From assembly GCA_964481195.1 (NCBI GenBank), contig CAYZTB010000010.1, forward strand, positions 17,897 to 81,896: a stretch of DNA of 64,000 nucleotides, written 5' to 3'. The position numbers and the translations under genes are program-made. This DNA is from Palsa-948 sp964481195. Lineage in GTDB: Bacteria > Bacteroidota > Bacteroidia > Palsa-948. Shown one piece after another: positions 35,095 through 44,835 of the stretch (its first letter is position 1; every line of letters starts with the position of its first letter). The notes beneath the pieces are model-generated. The model did no database searches and had not been told where the DNA came from. It saw only the letters and a program-made list of their open reading frames with translations.

Positions 35095-35808
35095 TTGAAT
35101 ATCCGCACCACTTTATCCTTCGTATTTTTCCTACCCTGTTGCTACGGATTTTCTCAAAGTATTACAGTAAAAGGAATAGTTTACGACAAAGACAGCATTA
35201 CGCCCATGCAATACGCCTACGTAATAAATAAAAATACAACAACCGGCATAGTGGCAAATGAAGAAGGGAAGTTTACTTTAAAAATTCAACCGGGAGATAC
35301 GTTAACATTTTCATACTTAGGATACTTTGTGACAAAAGTCTACACCCATACGCTTAAAGATTCAGTAAAAAACGCTGCATTAAATATCAAGGTGTATTTA
35401 AAATCCAAGGCAAAAGAATTAAATCCTGTAATCGTTAGACCAAACAGTTTTTCAAAAGAATCAAAAGAAATGTATAAGCGAAAAATTGATGAATACCACC
35501 GAGGCATTGCTTCTCCGCTAGCAAGCCCCATCGATGCACTGTATTATACCTTCAGTAAAAAAGGAAAGGAGTTAAAAAAACTTTCTTTCCTATACGATCA
35601 ATTATTGATTGATGAAATTATTGAAGCTAGGTTAAATCCCGAGCTCGTAAGAGTTATTACAGGAAATGACACATTAGATGTCCCTACATTCTTAAACTAT
35701 TGCTACCTGCCTAACCAGTTTGTTGTATCTGCTTCGGATTATGAACTTTTTTATTCAATAAAAAAATACTACCTAAACTATCTAAAGAAGGCAATTGAAA
35801 ATAAATAA
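35095..35808 (+). CDS. CarboxypepD_reg-like domain protein
   Basis: A 237-residue exported protein. The likely start is TTG at 35095, because the encoded NIRTTLSFVFFLPCCYGFSQ is a good signal peptide and no ATG precedes it in frame. Residues ~25-105 form a carboxypeptidase-regulatory-like beta-sandwich (VKGIVYDKDSITPMQYAYVI, GKFTLKIQPGDTLTFSYLGY), the module found at the N-terminus of TonB-dependent receptors and in DUF4369/5686-type proteins. The C-terminal half has no recognised domain. It is the last gene of the aconitase run, 12 bases after DUF4421, and ends 5 bases from a convergent gene. Confidence 0.72.
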   Translation: MNIRTTLSFVFFLPCCYGFSQSITVKGIVYDKDSITPMQYAYVINKNTTTGIVANEEGKFTLKIQPGDTLTFSYLGYFVTKVYTHTLKDSVKNAALNIKVYLKSKAKELNPVIVRPNSFSKESKEMYKRKIDEYHRGIASPLASPIDALYYTFSKKGKELKKLSFLYDQLLIDEIIEARLNPELVRVITGNDTLDVPTFLNYCYLPNQFVVSASDYELFYSIKKYYLNYLKKAIENK

Positions 35809-35813
35809 TTTTC

Positions 35814-37256
35814 TTATTGCTGCTTCTCAAATTTTGCAACATTTGTTTTAAGTATAGCTAGAAGCAAATCCACCTCCTTCAAATGCGTTCTAAAAGCCAA
35901 ACATGCAAATCGTAACGTAAATTTTCCATTTATCATAGTAGAAGAAATAAATATTCTTCCATCAGAAACTACAGCTTCTAAAAGTTTTTTATTAAAAGCA
36001 TTAGCCTCTCCTCTTTTTGGAATCCAACGGTAAGTTACCACCGAAAGATCAGGCAGCTCCCCTACTTCAAAACCAAGCTTATTCACTTCATCATAAAAAT
36101 ATTTTGAAAGTAAAAGTTTTTCTTCCAAACATGCTCTAAAAGGTTTAACACCCATTAGTTTTAATGGAAGCCAAAGGCGCATTCCACGAAAATGTTTGGT
36201 GAGCTCAGGCGAAAGATCGGCAGGCGAATCTTCATCAGCACCAGCAATTGCATCTTGAAGATATTGCGCTTGGTAAAAATGAGATTTACGCAATTTATTT
36301 CCATCACGCACCAAAACAACTCCTAAACCATAGGGTAAAAAGAGACCTTTATGAGGATCAATTACCAATGAATCAGCTAGCTCCATGCCTTTTAATTTTT
36401 GCTTTCCTTCTTTGGTAAGCACAAAAAATCCACCATAGGCAGCATCTATATGATACCAAAGTTTATTCTTTTTTGATATTGCGCCAATTTCTTGCAAGGG
36501 ATCAACCGCACCCACATCTGTAGTTCCTGCCGAGGCAATAACTAAAAAAGGGTTGAGATTCTTTTTCTTGTCGTTTGCTATTTGCTCTTTTAAAATAGTC
36601 GTATCCATTCTATAGTTGGGATCCATTGAAATATGTTGAACTACGCACTCACTTAATCCTGCAATTCGTATGGCCTTATCTACTGAATGATGCACTTGTT
36701 TGGTTAGGTAGATAACGCTCTTTTTTATGTTTGAAGAATTAATTTTCTTAGCGTCTCTAGCAGTAACAATCCCCATCAAGTTTGCCAAAGAACCACCTGA
36801 AGTTAAATTTCCTGCAGTACCTTTTGGAAAACCTACAATCGAAGCTAACCAACGCAAGAGCATGTTTTCCATACGTACTGCTCCTGGGCTAGCGTAAAAC
36901 ACTCCTGCATATCTGTTAAACACATCTGCTAAATAATCACCTAAAGCAGAATAGTAAATTCCACCACCGGGAATGTATGCAAGATGACCTCCTGAAGCAG
37001 GATTCAACCCAGGGAAATCAACATTTTTCTCAATTAATTTTATTGCTTGCTCAATACCAATGGAGCCTTCGTTAATGGGCGATTTCAACAAATCTTTCCC
37101 TTTTGAAGTTGTTACATTATAAGCGTTGATTTTACTAATGTTGTTTAAAAACTGTTCGCTGTATACAATTACCTTATCTCTTACTTTTTTTCGTTGAGTA
37201 GAGTTAGGCTCTAATTGCCGAGATATTTTTTCAAGTTTCAATAGTTGCTTTCTCAT
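35814..37256 (-). CDS. Pyridoxal-dependent group II decarboxylase
   Basis: A ~480-residue PLP enzyme of the group II (DOPA/glutamate/aspartate decarboxylase) family. Key elements are the N-terminal PASGGHLAYIPGGGIYYSAL, SGGSLANLMGIVTARDAKK, HIDAAYGGFFVLT (PLP-binding Asp) and SLVIDPHKGLFLPYG with the Schiff-base lysine. The substrate cannot be fixed from sequence; aromatic amino acids, glutamate or aspartate are possible. The start MRKQLLKLEK at 37256 is preferred over an ATG at 37280, because a minus-strand -7 box TAATTTTG (complement of 37278-37285) would overlap the longer form. It stands alone, divergent from hemE. Confidence 0.85.
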   Translation of the reverse strand: MRKQLLKLEKISRQLEPNSTQRKKVRDKVIVYSEQFLNNISKINAYNVTTSKGKDLLKSPINEGSIGIEQAIKLIEKNVDFPGLNPASGGHLAYIPGGGIYYSALGDYLADVFNRYAGVFYASPGAVRMENMLLRWLASIVGFPKGTAGNLTSGGSLANLMGIVTARDAKKINSSNIKKSVIYLTKQVHHSVDKAIRIAGLSECVVQHISMDPNYRMDTTILKEQIANDKKKNLNPFLVIASAGTTDVGAVDPLQEIGAISKKNKLWYHIDAAYGGFFVLTKEGKQKLKGMELADSLVIDPHKGLFLPYGLGVVLVRDGNKLRKSHFYQAQYLQDAIAGADEDSPADLSPELTKHFRGMRLWLPLKLMGVKPFRACLEEKLLLSKYFYDEVNKLGFEVGELPDLSVVTYRWIPKRGEANAFNKKLLEAVVSDGRIFISSTMINGKFTLRFACLAFRTHLKEVDLLLAILKTNVAKFEKQQ

Positions 37257-37360
37257 AAAGTAAATATATGTATAGACCAAAATTAAACACTTTTATTTGG
37301 GTACGAATATGACAAATTAATGACCTTTATGTGTTTTATTTCACGAATATTGCCATAATT

Positions 37361-38386
37361 ATGGCATTAAAAAACGACTTACTACTAAGAGCTGCAAAAG
37401 GATTAGAAGTTGAACGAACACCCATTTGGCTGATGCGTCAGGCAGGAAGGATTTTACCTGAATACAGAAAGGTTCGGGAAAAAGCAAAAGACTTTGTAGC
37501 TTTTGTAAAAAATCCGGAGCTTGCTGCTGAAGTAACTATCCAGCCGGTAGATATTTTAGGCGTTGATGCAGCTATTATCTTTTCCGACATCTTAGTGATT
37601 CCCGAAGCAATGGGCTTGCCCTATCAAATGATAGAAGCAAAAGGGCCTTACTTTGAAAAGACAATCAAAACTAAAAGTGATTTAGATAAATTACATGTTG
37701 CTTCCGGTGAAGAGTTGATTTATGTAACCGATGCAATAAAACTTGCTAAACGGGAACTTAATAATCGTGTTCCATTAATTGGGTTTGCTGGCGCTCCTTG
37801 GACTTTATTTGCATATATGATTGAAGGTAGCGGAAGTAAAACATTCTCTCAGGCTAAAAAGATGCTTTACACTAACCCTGAACTTTCGCACGCTTTACTT
37901 CAAAAGATTACAGATAGCACTATCAATTATTTGAAATCTCAAGTTGAGGCAGGCGCAGATTTAATTCAACTTTTTGATAGCTGGGCAGGCGTATTATCAC
38001 CCGTGCAGTACCAAGAGTTTTCATTACCGTACATTTCGCAAATATGCGATGCTATTACAACCGTTCCTAAAACTGTATTTGCAAAGGACGCTTTTTTTGC
38101 AAGAAAAAATATTAGCAAAATTAATTGTGATGTAATTGGGTTGGATTGGACCATGGATATTAACGAGTCGCGTGCATTAATTGGTTCAGAAAAAACCCTA
38201 CAAGGAAATGCAGATCCTTGCATGCTCTATTCAGATCATGCTACCATTAAAAAAGAAACCGAAAAAATGCTTCGCGCATTTGGACCAAACAGGCATATCG
38301 CTAATTTAGGACATGGACTATATCCTGATACCGATAAGGAAAAAGTAAAGTTCTTTGTTGATACGATAAAAGAATTTCGATTTTAA
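37361..38386 (+). CDS. hemE: Uroporphyrinogen decarboxylase
   Basis: A ~341-residue heme-pathway enzyme that removes four acetate carboxyls from uroporphyrinogen III to give coproporphyrinogen III. The active-site N-terminal motif is PIWLMRQAGRILPEYR, and the second motif IGFAGAPWTLFAYMIEGSGS is complete. The catalytic Asp lies in IIFSDILVIPEAMG. The ATG at 37361 (MALKNDLLL) is the natural start; the longer ORF would add ten residues unlike the family. An OmpA-like gene follows 5 bases later. Confidence 0.96.
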   Translation: MALKNDLLLRAAKGLEVERTPIWLMRQAGRILPEYRKVREKAKDFVAFVKNPELAAEVTIQPVDILGVDAAIIFSDILVIPEAMGLPYQMIEAKGPYFEKTIKTKSDLDKLHVASGEELIYVTDAIKLAKRELNNRVPLIGFAGAPWTLFAYMIEGSGSKTFSQAKKMLYTNPELSHALLQKITDSTINYLKSQVEAGADLIQLFDSWAGVLSPVQYQEFSLPYISQICDAITTVPKTVFAKDAFFARKNISKINCDVIGLDWTMDINESRALIGSEKTLQGNADPCMLYSDHATIKKETEKMLRAFGPNRHIANLGHGLYPDTDKEKVKFFVDTIKEFRF

Positions 38387-38391
38387 TTAGT

Positions 38392-39555
38392 ATGCGATTT
38401 ATTACTTCTCTTTTACTTACTCTTGCAATTTCCACTGGTATTATTAGCTATACACAAAACTTGATTCCCAATCCGGGATTTGAGTTGCACGAAAAATGCC
38501 TTGGGCTAAACACACCTGTTTCTAATTGGAGTATGCCCACAGGCAAGTACTATCATTATTTGTGTGAATGTCCGGTTGGAAAGGCACAATATAGCGGTGA
38601 AGATGCCAATACATCTTTTCAAGGGAAAGGATTTGCTGGACTTTGTCTTCACTCCAGAGAAGCAGGTGAATACATGATGGTTAAACTAGATCAAAAACTT
38701 ATTGCTGGAACAACCTATATTTTTTCGGGCAATATTTTACTAGCTGCCGAAAAGCAAGAAAACTACAAAAACTTTGAAAGACTAGAAATAGCCTTTACAG
38801 AAAAAGAATATTCCGTTACAAATCCATCCTTCATTTTTTTTGAGCCACAGGTTGTGATTCCTGTTTCTTTTGAAAACAAAGAGAAAGAATGGAATTATCT
38901 CCATGGAAAATTTACTGCCACCGGCAATGAAGTTTATTTAATAATTGGAGATTTTATTTCTGAAACTCCCGTTGCAGATCAGCTTGCAGAATACATGACC
39001 TTATCTCCAGATGAAAGAGAAAAATATTTAAAAAAACATCGTAAACTGGAAGAGGCCATGAATGAGCTGAATACCGAAATGGCAAAAAATACAAAGCCCT
39101 ACTCCATTCGTATATACTTAGACGAATTATGTTTAATGGCTGCATCTGACACAACAAAAGGGCTGTGTAATTACCCAATAAAAAAATCAATTCCGACATT
39201 AAAACCAGAACCATTAAAACCAATTGTTATTGAAAACATTTTTTTTGAAACAGGAAAATCTGTGCTTTTGCCAAGCTCTTTTGCTGCGTTAGACAGTCTA
39301 TCAAAATGGTTGAAAAAAACTCCTTTGGCAGAAATTGAAATAACAGGACACACAGACAATACAGGAGATGAAAAAGAAAACTTAATCTTATCCTCCGAGA
39401 GAGCTTCCTCGGTGAAAAACTATCTTTACGCTAAGGGAGTAAAAAATAAAATTGAATCTAATGGCGTAGGAAGCAGCAAACCCATTGCATCAAATAATTT
39501 GGAAGAAGGAAAAAGGGAAAACAGAAGAGTAGAATTTACTATTATTAAACAATAA
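38392..39555 (+). CDS. OmpA family outer-membrane protein
   Basis: A 387-residue exported protein. Signal peptide: FITSLLLTLAISTGIISYTQ. The N-terminal ~200 residues (NLIPNPGFELHEKCLGLNTP) resemble a carbohydrate-binding beta-sandwich seen in Bacteroidota OmpA proteins. Residues ~275-385 are a classic OmpA peptidoglycan-binding domain (NIFFETGKSVLLPSSFAALD, EITGHTDNTGD, LSSERASSVKNYL, and NRRVEF). It should anchor the outer membrane to peptidoglycan. It lies between hemE and an amidohydrolase, each 5 bases away. Confidence 0.88.
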   Translation: MRFITSLLLTLAISTGIISYTQNLIPNPGFELHEKCLGLNTPVSNWSMPTGKYYHYLCECPVGKAQYSGEDANTSFQGKGFAGLCLHSREAGEYMMVKLDQKLIAGTTYIFSGNILLAAEKQENYKNFERLEIAFTEKEYSVTNPSFIFFEPQVVIPVSFENKEKEWNYLHGKFTATGNEVYLIIGDFISETPVADQLAEYMTLSPDEREKYLKKHRKLEEAMNELNTEMAKNTKPYSIRIYLDELCLMAASDTTKGLCNYPIKKSIPTLKPEPLKPIVIENIFFETGKSVLLPSSFAALDSLSKWLKKTPLAEIEITGHTDNTGDEKENLILSSERASSVKNYLYAKGVKNKIESNGVGSSKPIASNNLEEGKRENRRVEFTIIKQ

Positions 39556-39560
39556 TTATT

Positions 39561-40838
39561 ATGAAAAAAATTATACTATTCATTTTTGCAGCATTAGTTT
39601 CAAGTTTTGCATTCACCCAACAGACCTATGTTTATTGCGGTAATTTGATTGACTGCATTAGCAATACATCCAAAAAAGAAATGACCATTGTAGTAGAAGG
39701 TAAAAAAATTGTAGCTGTAGAAAATGGGTATAAAGTTGCTTCCAATGGAGAAAAAATTATTGACCTAAAAAACAAAACTGTGCTTCCAGGGTTGATGGAC
39801 ATGCACGTACATTTGGAAATGGAATCACGTAAAGGTGGATCGGTAGATCAATTTACCATGAACCCTGCAGATTATGCATTTAACTCAGTTGTATACTCAA
39901 AAATTACGTTAATGGCTGGCTTTACTACCGTACGCGATTTAGGTGGCAGCGGAGTAAATATATCTTTAAGAAACGCTGTGAATGCCGGAAAAATAGTTGG
40001 TCCAAGAATTTATACTGCCGGAAAATCAATTTCAGGAACGGGAGGTCATATGGACCCTACCAATGGATATTGCGATGAATTAATGGGAGATCCATCTGCT
40101 AAAGAAGGTGTAGCCAACGGTGTGGATGATTGCAGAAAGGCAGTACGCCAGCAATATAAAGCAGGGGCAGATTTAATTAAGATAGCATCCACAGGCGGAG
40201 TGCTAAGCGCAGCTAAGGATGGCTCCGCGCCTCAATTTTCAGAAGAAGAAATAAGAGCGATTGTGCAAACAGCTACAGACTTAAATCTTAAAGTTGCCTG
40301 TCATGCACACGGAGCAGAAGGAATGAAAAGAGCTATACGAGCAGGGGTTACTTCCATTGAACACGGAACATTGTTAGATGACGAAGTAATTACGCTTATG
40401 AAACAACACGGCACCTATTATGTGCCTACCATTACTGCTGGAAAGTCAGTAGCAGATTCCTCAAAAATTCCTGGATTCTATTCTGACATTGTAGTTCCAA
40501 AAGCGCAGGCCATAGGCCCGAAGATACAAGGCGCATTTGCTAAAGCTTATAAAGCAGGAGTGAAAATTGCCTTTGGTACCGATGCCGGAGTTTTTAAACA
40601 TGGAAAAAATGCTATGGAATTTCAATACATGGTGGAAGCAGGGATGCCTGCCATGGAAGCGATATGTTCAGCTACTGTAACAAGTGCTGCGCTACTGGGA
40701 ATTAGCGATATACTTGGCACCATTGAAAAAGGAAAAATTGCAGATATCATTGCCGTAGATGAAAATCCGTTAACCAACATCAAAACATTGATGGATGTAA
40801 AATTTGTAATGAAAGAAGGCAATATATATAAACAGTAA
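39561..40838 (+). CDS. Exported amidohydrolase (imidazolonepropionase-like)
   Basis: A 425-residue metal-dependent hydrolase with a signal peptide (IILFIFAALVSSFAFTQ). Metal ligands are visible: GLMDMHVHLEME, the lysine in KAGADLIKIASTGG, HAHGAEGMKRAIRAGVTSIE, EHGTLLDDE and FGTDAGVFKHGKN. This is the pattern of the imidazolonepropionase/Xaa-Pro dipeptidase group of the amidohydrolase superfamily. The likely substrates are dipeptides or similar compounds in the periplasm, fitting the peptidase-rich surroundings. The exact substrate is not deducible. Confidence 0.9.
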   Translation: MKKIILFIFAALVSSFAFTQQTYVYCGNLIDCISNTSKKEMTIVVEGKKIVAVENGYKVASNGEKIIDLKNKTVLPGLMDMHVHLEMESRKGGSVDQFTMNPADYAFNSVVYSKITLMAGFTTVRDLGGSGVNISLRNAVNAGKIVGPRIYTAGKSISGTGGHMDPTNGYCDELMGDPSAKEGVANGVDDCRKAVRQQYKAGADLIKIASTGGVLSAAKDGSAPQFSEEEIRAIVQTATDLNLKVACHAHGAEGMKRAIRAGVTSIEHGTLLDDEVITLMKQHGTYYVPTITAGKSVADSSKIPGFYSDIVVPKAQAIGPKIQGAFAKAYKAGVKIAFGTDAGVFKHGKNAMEFQYMVEAGMPAMEAICSATVTSAALLGISDILGTIEKGKIADIIAVDENPLTNIKTLMDVKFVMKEGNIYKQ

Positions 40839-40850
40839 AGAAGATATTTA

Positions 40851-42134
40851 TTAATATTTAAATTGCATTCTCAAGGTAAATACATTATCGCGAATATCTT
40901 TCGAATACCCTTTTACTAGTGTACTTTCATTTTTCACAATATCATAATAGGTCATTATTTTTACGTGTGCATTCATGTGATAAATAAAACCAAATCCATA
41001 TGTATCAAATCGCACATCACCAAGATTTGTGTTAGAGCCTGTTTTCCCAACTTCAGTACCAGCAATTTTGGTATCAGGATCGTACCAATCGTATTTTGCA
41101 ACTAGCTGAATTTTAGATTTACCTATATTCTGGATTAAATAAAAATAAGCTCCGTCAAAATTACGGTGATAGATAGCAGAGGATGGCGCTGCTCCTATAC
41201 TCTTCGAAGATTTGTCGGTGCCCGGCTGCTCCCCAGTAATATATTCTGCTCTTAACGTTGTGATACCTGCAGCCCAGTCTATTGATGCCTGAGCATCAAC
41301 ACCCATGTATACTCTGCGCGCTACACGGTTATAGTTTCCGGTATCCGCTGCAAAGTCAAAACCTTGTACTCCATTTAATAGTGTCCCAAATTGATAATCT
41401 TTTACAGTACCTATTCTATAACCACCATAATAATACGATGATCCGATTGCAAATTCTACTTTTTCATTTTTAGTAGTCTTTTTATATTGGACGCGTCCTG
41501 TATAATCTTTGTGGCTATCAAATTCAGAAGCTACACCTGCAGAGCCGTTCATAACAGCAGCATCAACTTTAAGTCCTGCTAAAGCTGAAGTCTTAGGAAA
41601 TTCCATTGAACCAAAAACACCTAAATCTCTTTCTGTAGGAAATAAAGTCTGATTGTACCTTGCCCGCTCAGGGGTTTCGCGTTCACTCGAAGATTGGGTT
41701 ACCTCAAAACCAAATTGAGTCTGAAGTAATCCTGCAGTAAGACTAAACATCTTTTTCCACGTATCTGTTACCTTTACATATGTTTCTCTCATATACAATC
41801 CTTTTTCGGTAACATCAGTATTAATCATTAATCGTACATTTTCATTGTCGTATGTAAATTTAAATCGACCCCTTCTCATCATGAACCTACTATAGTAGAT
41901 ACCGGAACCATTTGAAAAATCACCTCCAGCAACTGAAGGGGCTCCTGCAGAATCTATATATTGAAACTGGGGTTGCAAGTAGCCTGTAATCTTCAGCCTT
42001 TTCATAATTTTTATATCTGATTGAATACTTTCTACTGTTTTTTGAAGCGTGTCTTCTGAAGCTTCTTGAGTAAAACCCGAATTAATACCAGATGCTAGAA
42101 TTACTAGGAGTAGAATTGTTTTTTGAATTATCAG
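40851..42134 (-). CDS. OprO/OprP-like porin, non-ATG start
   Basis: A phosphate-selective-type porin. The longest ATG form (42005) begins at KRLKITGYLQPQFQ, which is inside the first barrel strand and has no signal. Reading upstream in the same frame, with no stop, gives 43 more residues: IIQKTILLLVILASGINSGF, then TQEASEDTL and a short coiled-coil segment leading to the KITGYLQPQF strand. That is a perfect signal peptide plus the usual N-terminal helix of this family. A CTG at 42134 is the best start candidate; no ATG, GTG or TTG lies in the needed place. The barrel ends FTLRMQFKY, with terminal aromatic residue. Confidence 0.8.
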   Translation of the reverse strand: MIIQKTILLLVILASGINSGFTQEASEDTLQKTVESIQSDIKIMKRLKITGYLQPQFQYIDSAGAPSVAGGDFSNGSGIYYSRFMMRRGRFKFTYDNENVRLMINTDVTEKGLYMRETYVKVTDTWKKMFSLTAGLLQTQFGFEVTQSSSERETPERARYNQTLFPTERDLGVFGSMEFPKTSALAGLKVDAAVMNGSAGVASEFDSHKDYTGRVQYKKTTKNEKVEFAIGSSYYYGGYRIGTVKDYQFGTLLNGVQGFDFAADTGNYNRVARRVYMGVDAQASIDWAAGITTLRAEYITGEQPGTDKSSKSIGAAPSSAIYHRNFDGAYFYLIQNIGKSKIQLVAKYDWYDPDTKIAGTEVGKTGSNTNLGDVRFDTYGFGFIYHMNAHVKIMTYYDIVKNESTLVKGYSKDIRDNVFTLRMQFKY

Positions 42135-42225
42135 AAGTATAGATTTTTGTTCGTTTAAATATGATGCAAATAACTAACGAGCTTGTTACCTGACTTTAAT
42201 CTCAATATTATCAAATTGTTAAGTT

Positions 42226-42600
42226 TTATGGTTGAGTATTTAAATGAGATTCTACAATTTTTAGAAGTAATTCAAAAGATATTGGCTTAGAAACAAAGTC
42301 GCTGCCTGATTTTGCTGCACGTAAAACAGTAATTTCATCTTGAACAGCACTAAGAAAAATTACAGGGGTATTCTTTAGGTTTGCGTCCGCTCCAAGTGTT
42401 TCTGACATTACATTTCCATTCATAATGGGCATCATGATATCCGAGATTATTATGTGAGGTTTAAATTCATGTGCAATTTTTATTCCTTCTTTGCCATTTA
42501 AAGCACATGCAACATGATAATTTTGTTTTTTGAAGTTGTATGATAAAAACTCAAGCACATCCAGCTCATCGTCAACAATTAATATCTTTTTGTTATTCAT
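42226..42600 (-). CDS. Single-domain response regulator
   Basis: A 124-residue receiver-only response regulator. KILIVDDELDVLEFLSYNFK holds the acidic pair, IIISDIMMPIMNGN holds the phospho-accepting Asp, PVIFLSA the conserved Ser/Thr position and FVSKPISFELLLKIVE the Lys. There is no output domain, so it acts through a partner protein. The ATG at 42600 (MNNKKILIVDD) is chosen; the longer form adds an unrelated leader. A minus-strand -7 box TATTTTTG (complement of 42604-42611) is so close that the transcript might be leaderless. No histidine kinase is adjacent. Confidence 0.92.
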   Translation of the reverse strand: MNNKKILIVDDELDVLEFLSYNFKKQNYHVACALNGKEGIKIAHEFKPHIIISDIMMPIMNGNVMSETLGADANLKNTPVIFLSAVQDEITVLRAAKSGSDFVSKPISFELLLKIVESHLNTQP

Positions 42601-42752
42601 AATCAAAAATAATGACTCCATATAAAGTCAATGTAATCCTAATGCTAAGTAATTGTTAAATGATCATAGGAGAAAGGATAAGTAACACTTTGTTAACAGC
42701 TTTTTAACCTCCTTGAGCGTAATCCAATTTTTTTTCATTTCCTTTGTTACGA

Positions 42753-44051
42753 ATGAATAAACTAAAAAAGGGAGATAAAAAAATTATCCTTGCTTGGAGT
42801 TTTTATGATTGGGCAAACTCGGTTTACTCCTTAGTTATTACTTCTACCATATTTCCCATCTATTACATTTCTGTTACAAAAACTGGCGAAAGCGACATCG
42901 TTTACTTTCTTGGTAGGGAATACACCAACTCAACTCTTTATTCTTTTTCCATAGCCTTTGCATTTTTAATTGTTGCTGCTATTGCACCACTTCTTTCAGG
43001 AATTGCAGATTACAGTGGGAACAAAAAAAGATTTATGCAGTTCTTTTGCTACCTAGGAGCTATTTCCTGCTCGGCAATGTATTTTTTTACCGGATTAGAA
43101 AATTTATGGATTGGTATCCTTACTGTAATACTTGCTTGCATAGGCTATTCAGGAAGTCTGGTATTTTACAATGCTTTTCTACCCGAAATTGCAGAACGCA
43201 AGGATCACGATCGGGTAAGTGCAAAAGGCTTTGCATTGGGTTACGTTGGCAGTGGTATTTTACTCATTGTAAATCTAGCCATGGTACTTCAGCCACAACT
43301 ATTTGGAATTTCTGACGCAGGAATGGCAACACGCATATCTTTTTTAACAGTTGGTGTATGGTGGATTCTTTTTGCGCAGATCACTTTTTATTATTTACCT
43401 AATAACGTTTATGGAGTAACTCCAAAAGGACAGTATCTATTTAATGGTTATTTAGAGCTACGTAAAGTATGGCTGGAACTAAAACAACATCCAAGACTTG
43501 CAAAATTTCTTACTGCCTTTTTTGTATACAACATGGGCGTACAAACTGTTATGTTAATCGCAACACTTTTTGGCAGTAAGGAACTAAATTTAGAATCTTC
43601 TCAATTAATTACTGTCATCCTTGTCATACAATTTGTGGCAATCTTTGGCGCATACTTATTTTCCTATCTGTCAGAAAAAAAGGGAAATATATTTACGCTT
43701 AAAGCTGCTGTATTAATTTGGATAGGCGTTTGCATAGCAGCATATTTTGTTTATTCAGCTCGCGATTTTTACATTATTGCCGCTATTGTAGGATTGGTAA
43801 TGGGAGGCATTCAATCCCTATCAAGATCCACCTATTCCAAAATGTTACCTGAAACAAAGGACCACGCCTCTTTTTTCTCCTTTTATGATGTTACCGAAAA
43901 ACTATGCATCGTTTGCGGCATGGCACTCTTTGGCATGATAGAACAAATAAGCGAAAGCATGCGAAATCCCATTTTAGCACTTATACTGTTTTTTATAGTT
44001 GGATACCTCTTGTTATTAAGGATACCAAAACTAAAATTAACTACCAACTAA
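42753..44051 (+). CDS. MFS transporter, UMF1/Atg22 type
   Basis: A 432-residue membrane protein with about twelve hydrophobic helices. The N-terminus ILAWSFYDWANSVYSLVITS is the hallmark of the UMF1 (Atg22-like) branch of the major facilitator superfamily. GYVGSGILLIVNLAMV and VMGGIQSLSRSTYSKMLPET are also typical. Yeast Atg22 exports amino acids from the vacuole; the bacterial substrates are unknown. The ATG at 42753 is better than the TTG at 42744. It stands alone, divergent from the response regulator. Confidence 0.88.
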   Translation: MNKLKKGDKKIILAWSFYDWANSVYSLVITSTIFPIYYISVTKTGESDIVYFLGREYTNSTLYSFSIAFAFLIVAAIAPLLSGIADYSGNKKRFMQFFCYLGAISCSAMYFFTGLENLWIGILTVILACIGYSGSLVFYNAFLPEIAERKDHDRVSAKGFALGYVGSGILLIVNLAMVLQPQLFGISDAGMATRISFLTVGVWWILFAQITFYYLPNNVYGVTPKGQYLFNGYLELRKVWLELKQHPRLAKFLTAFFVYNMGVQTVMLIATLFGSKELNLESSQLITVILVIQFVAIFGAYLFSYLSEKKGNIFTLKAAVLIWIGVCIAAYFVYSARDFYIIAAIVGLVMGGIQSLSRSTYSKMLPETKDHASFFSFYDVTEKLCIVCGMALFGMIEQISESMRNPILALILFFIVGYLLLLRIPKLKLTTN

Positions 44052-44112
44052 AATTTGCCTATTCGTAATTCGCAGTATTTGTATATTCGTATCAATTCGT
44101 TATTCGTAGCAT

Positions 44113-44835
44113 ATGATTGTAGATATTTTCATCCCCTGTTTTGTCGACCAGCTTCATCCACATGTTGGATTGAACATGGTAAAAATTCTTGAGAAGCTTG
44201 GCTGTGGTGTAAATTACAACCCGGAGCAAACCTGTTGCGGACAACCAGCATTCAATGCGGGCTACTGGGACGAAGCGCGTGAAGTAGGTGAAAAATTTAT
44301 TAAAGAATTTCAAAACGACCGATACATTGTTTCTCCTTCGGCATCTTGCACGGGCTATGTAAAAAATTCATTGCCTGAGATTTTCAACAACTCGGCAGTG
44401 CATAACGAAGTGAAGCAACTTAAAAAAAACATGTTTGAGTTTACCGATTTTTTGGTAAATGTTTTAAAGATTACCAACTTAGGAGCAAAACTAGATGGCG
44501 TTGCAACCTATCACGATTCCTGCTCTGCCCTACGCGAATATGGCATAAAGCAAGAACCCCGAACATTACTTTCAAAAGTTAGAGGTCTGGAGCTGCGCGA
44601 AATGAAAGATACCGATGTATGCTGCGGATTTGGTGGAACATTTTCTGCCAAGTTTGAACCTATTGCCGTGGGCATGGTAGAGCAAAAAGTAAAAAATGCA
44701 ATGGATGTAAAAGCTGATTACATGGTATCGACTGATATGTCATGCTTGTTACACGTTGATAGCTATGTAAAAAAGCAAAAAATAAATTTGAAAGTGATGC
44801 ACATTACCGATGTGTTGGTGAGTGGATGGGAGTAG
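44113..44835 (+). CDS. LutA/YkgE-like iron-sulfur protein (CCG domains)
   Basis: A 240-residue protein with two cysteine-rich CCG domains: FIPCFVDQLHPHVGL with EQTCCGQPAFNAGYWDEA, and TYHDSCSALREYGI with DVCCGFGGTFSAKFE. This fits LutA/YkgE, a subunit of the LutABC L-lactate oxidising complex, and also glycolate oxidase/heterodisulfide-reductase-like subunits. lutB and lutC are not adjacent; a LUD (LutC-like) protein occurs at 9358-9996. All cysteines are present, so it should bind cluster(s). A purine-rich tract follows the stop codon. Confidence 0.87.
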   Translation: MIVDIFIPCFVDQLHPHVGLNMVKILEKLGCGVNYNPEQTCCGQPAFNAGYWDEAREVGEKFIKEFQNDRYIVSPSASCTGYVKNSLPEIFNNSAVHNEVKQLKKNMFEFTDFLVNVLKITNLGAKLDGVATYHDSCSALREYGIKQEPRTLLSKVRGLELREMKDTDVCCGFGGTFSAKFEPIAVGMVEQKVKNAMDVKADYMVSTDMSCLLHVDSYVKKQKINLKVMHITDVLVSGWE

